Of a stretch of 64,000 nucleotides of DNA, positions 62,950-64,000 are shown in pieces. Source of the stretch: Amyelois transitella (lineage: Eukaryota; Arthropoda; Insecta; Lepidoptera; Pyralidae); contig NC_083515.1 of NCBI RefSeq assembly GCF_032362555.1, positions 4,871,001 to 4,935,000 on the forward strand, in the 5' to 3' direction. A model generated the notes under the pieces. The model made no database searches, was not told where the DNA came from, and worked only from the letters and a program-made list of their open reading frames with translations. Both the position numbers and the translations under genes were made by a program. Within the stretch, counting starts at the first letter, position 1, and each line of letters begins with the position of its first letter.

Positions 62950-63965
62950 ATGACAACGTCGCCCACCAGGACCAAGCAAAAATTATCATTACGAAAACGT
63001 CTATTTGTGAAGAAGTCTCCAAAAGTTGGTTGCTATGTTGATACGGACTTGAACGATGAATATAATCAAGCAACTTCTCGTCCGATTTCGCCAGCGGATC
63101 CCTTTTTAGCTCAAAGCGCCCATAATTCTGATACCAAATCAGATCTAGCAGATAGCCATCAAAACTCCTGCACAGAACTACACAGTAACAACTCTAGCCA
63201 CAAGTCTAATCACTCTCACATCGAAAGTGATAGCAATCAAAAATGCTGTCGTACGTTTTTTAGGCGGTCCCGTCCTCGAAGTCTCGTTGAAGGCCAACCT
63301 CCCAAAGAAGAATCACAATCAAAACCATGTAGTCCAATAAATAATTCAAATAATAGTTTAAGTGAGTCTAAAAGTGAAGAAATCCCTAAAGCAACAGTTA
63401 AATTTCCTAAAGGTGATGATAGCAAGAAGTGTTTCGAGCATTCTGGTTCCTTTGAAGGTATCAAGACAAAAAATAAATTATTTGTGAAGAGACTATCTGC
63501 CGACCATTTAATAACAAATGAATCTAAGCCATTTTGTCGTTCTTCTTCACCTGAGAGTGATAGAAGTAGTTCTTTAGACAGGAAACGAAGGTATGATAAT
63601 TATATTTTTTTAACCTTATAGCAGCTCATACACTTTTTTGTTATAATTGCTGTTTTTTTTTATAATGTACCCTATGTTTTAAAACAGCAAAGGCAGGAAT
63701 AGTACTTGATTTTGAATTAATTGCTTTGGTATGTCCATTAACCTTTTGAAGCTTGGTAATAAAGATAGAATTATAAATCAAGTATGAGATAAGCTTTAGT
63801 TTGGGGATTACTTTATATTTCTTAATCTGTAAATATCTCTCATAGGAGCAAGTCAACTATCACAAGGTCAACATCCCGAGCGGGCAGTACTGACAGCCTA
63901 GCGAGAAACTCACTACTTGCTGCACAAGTCCTTCGTCTCATACCCACACAAGAGGCTAGAGAAAG
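62950..63965 (+). CDS. Ser-rich, basic N-terminal part of an unidentified gene (runs off the window)
   Basis: Two exons are visible: 62950-63590 and 63846-63965, with donors G|GTATGA and G|GTAAAT and compatible phases (2, then 2). The ATG at 62950 is preceded by 'ATCAACC' (A at -3), a fair start context. The roughly 253 visible residues are rich in Ser, Lys, Asn and Asp and look disordered: 'KLSLRKRLFVKKSPKVG', a Cys-Cys-Arg-basic patch ('CCRTFFRRSRPRSL'), 'KTKNKLFVKRLSADHL', and Ser-Pro sites. The second exon is more ordered-looking, with 'NSLLAAQVLRLIPTQEARER'. That segment vaguely recalls the region upstream of the catalytic domain in INPP5E-type inositol polyphosphate 5-phosphatases, but this is from memory and weak. 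The catalytic or defining domain lies beyond 64000. Confidence 0.7.
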
Positions 63966-64000
63966 GTAAATTATTTTATTTTATTTTAAAAATTAACATA

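Noticed and set aside
1-64000. tRNA genes, CRISPR arrays, operons, ribosome-binding sites
   Set aside because: No cloverleaf with matching A/B boxes and no regularly spaced direct repeats were seen. The intron-rich eukaryotic structure rules out bacterial features.

Overview
The window looks like nuclear DNA of a moth or butterfly (Lepidoptera). It is AT-rich, its genes carry many short introns with GT-AG borders, and it is peppered with a SINE-like repeat that starts near TGCCGTGTGGTTCCCGGCAC and ends in (TATG)n. The protein families are also insect: SLC17-type transporter, IR75-type ionotropic receptors, and a GPI-anchored Ly6 protein. No prokaryotic, CRISPR or phage feature is present. Gene models below come from reading splice sites and phases by eye; family names come from recognised motifs, not from a database search.

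Layout. (1) 1-2811 is a 3' flank with repeat fragments. (2) 2812-10197, minus strand, holds seven exons of an SLC17/'inorganic phosphate cotransporter'-type MFS carrier; a 22-nt candidate first coding exon at 16452-16473 completes an in-phase 496-residue reading frame. (3) About 10.2-30.9 kb has no supported protein gene. It holds SINE copies, a near-perfect 103-bp inverted repeat, a microsatellite and a CpG-rich block near 20.1 kb. (4) 30963-58350, plus strand, is a tandem array of IR75-like chemoreceptor genes, called here IR-A, IR-B, IR-C, IR-D and IR-E in order. A, B, D and E are complete 11-exon genes of 635, 622, 623 and 621 residues with conserved intron phases. IR-C is a broken chimera. 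(5) 60161-61998, plus strand, is a four-exon Ly6/uPAR-type GPI-anchored protein of 159 residues. (6) 62950 to the right edge is the 5' part of a Ser-rich gene of unproven identity that runs out of the window.

Main result. The array contains a direct tandem segmental duplication. Unit 1 (about 37067-46372) and unit 2 (about 46373-56759) share the last exon of the A type, all of B/D, and the 5' half of the E type. The junction at 46372/46373 joins an intron of an E-type gene to the last intron of an A-type gene. This created IR-C, whose 5' half is E-like and whose final exon is A-like; it also lost about 1.3 kb (exons 3-5) and its remaining exons are out of phase. The two full copies, IR-B and IR-D, are nearly identical, but their amino-acid differences concentrate in two short patches of the ligand-binding domain, one in S1 and one in S2. 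This looks like young receptor diversification. A haplotype-duplication assembly error is the main alternative and can be tested with reads.

The receptors would act on the dendrites of olfactory or gustatory neurons, where IR75-family tuning receptors usually detect short-chain acids with an IR8a co-receptor (family knowledge, not shown here). Nothing in the sequence links the transporter, the Ly6 gene or the right-edge gene functionally to the array.
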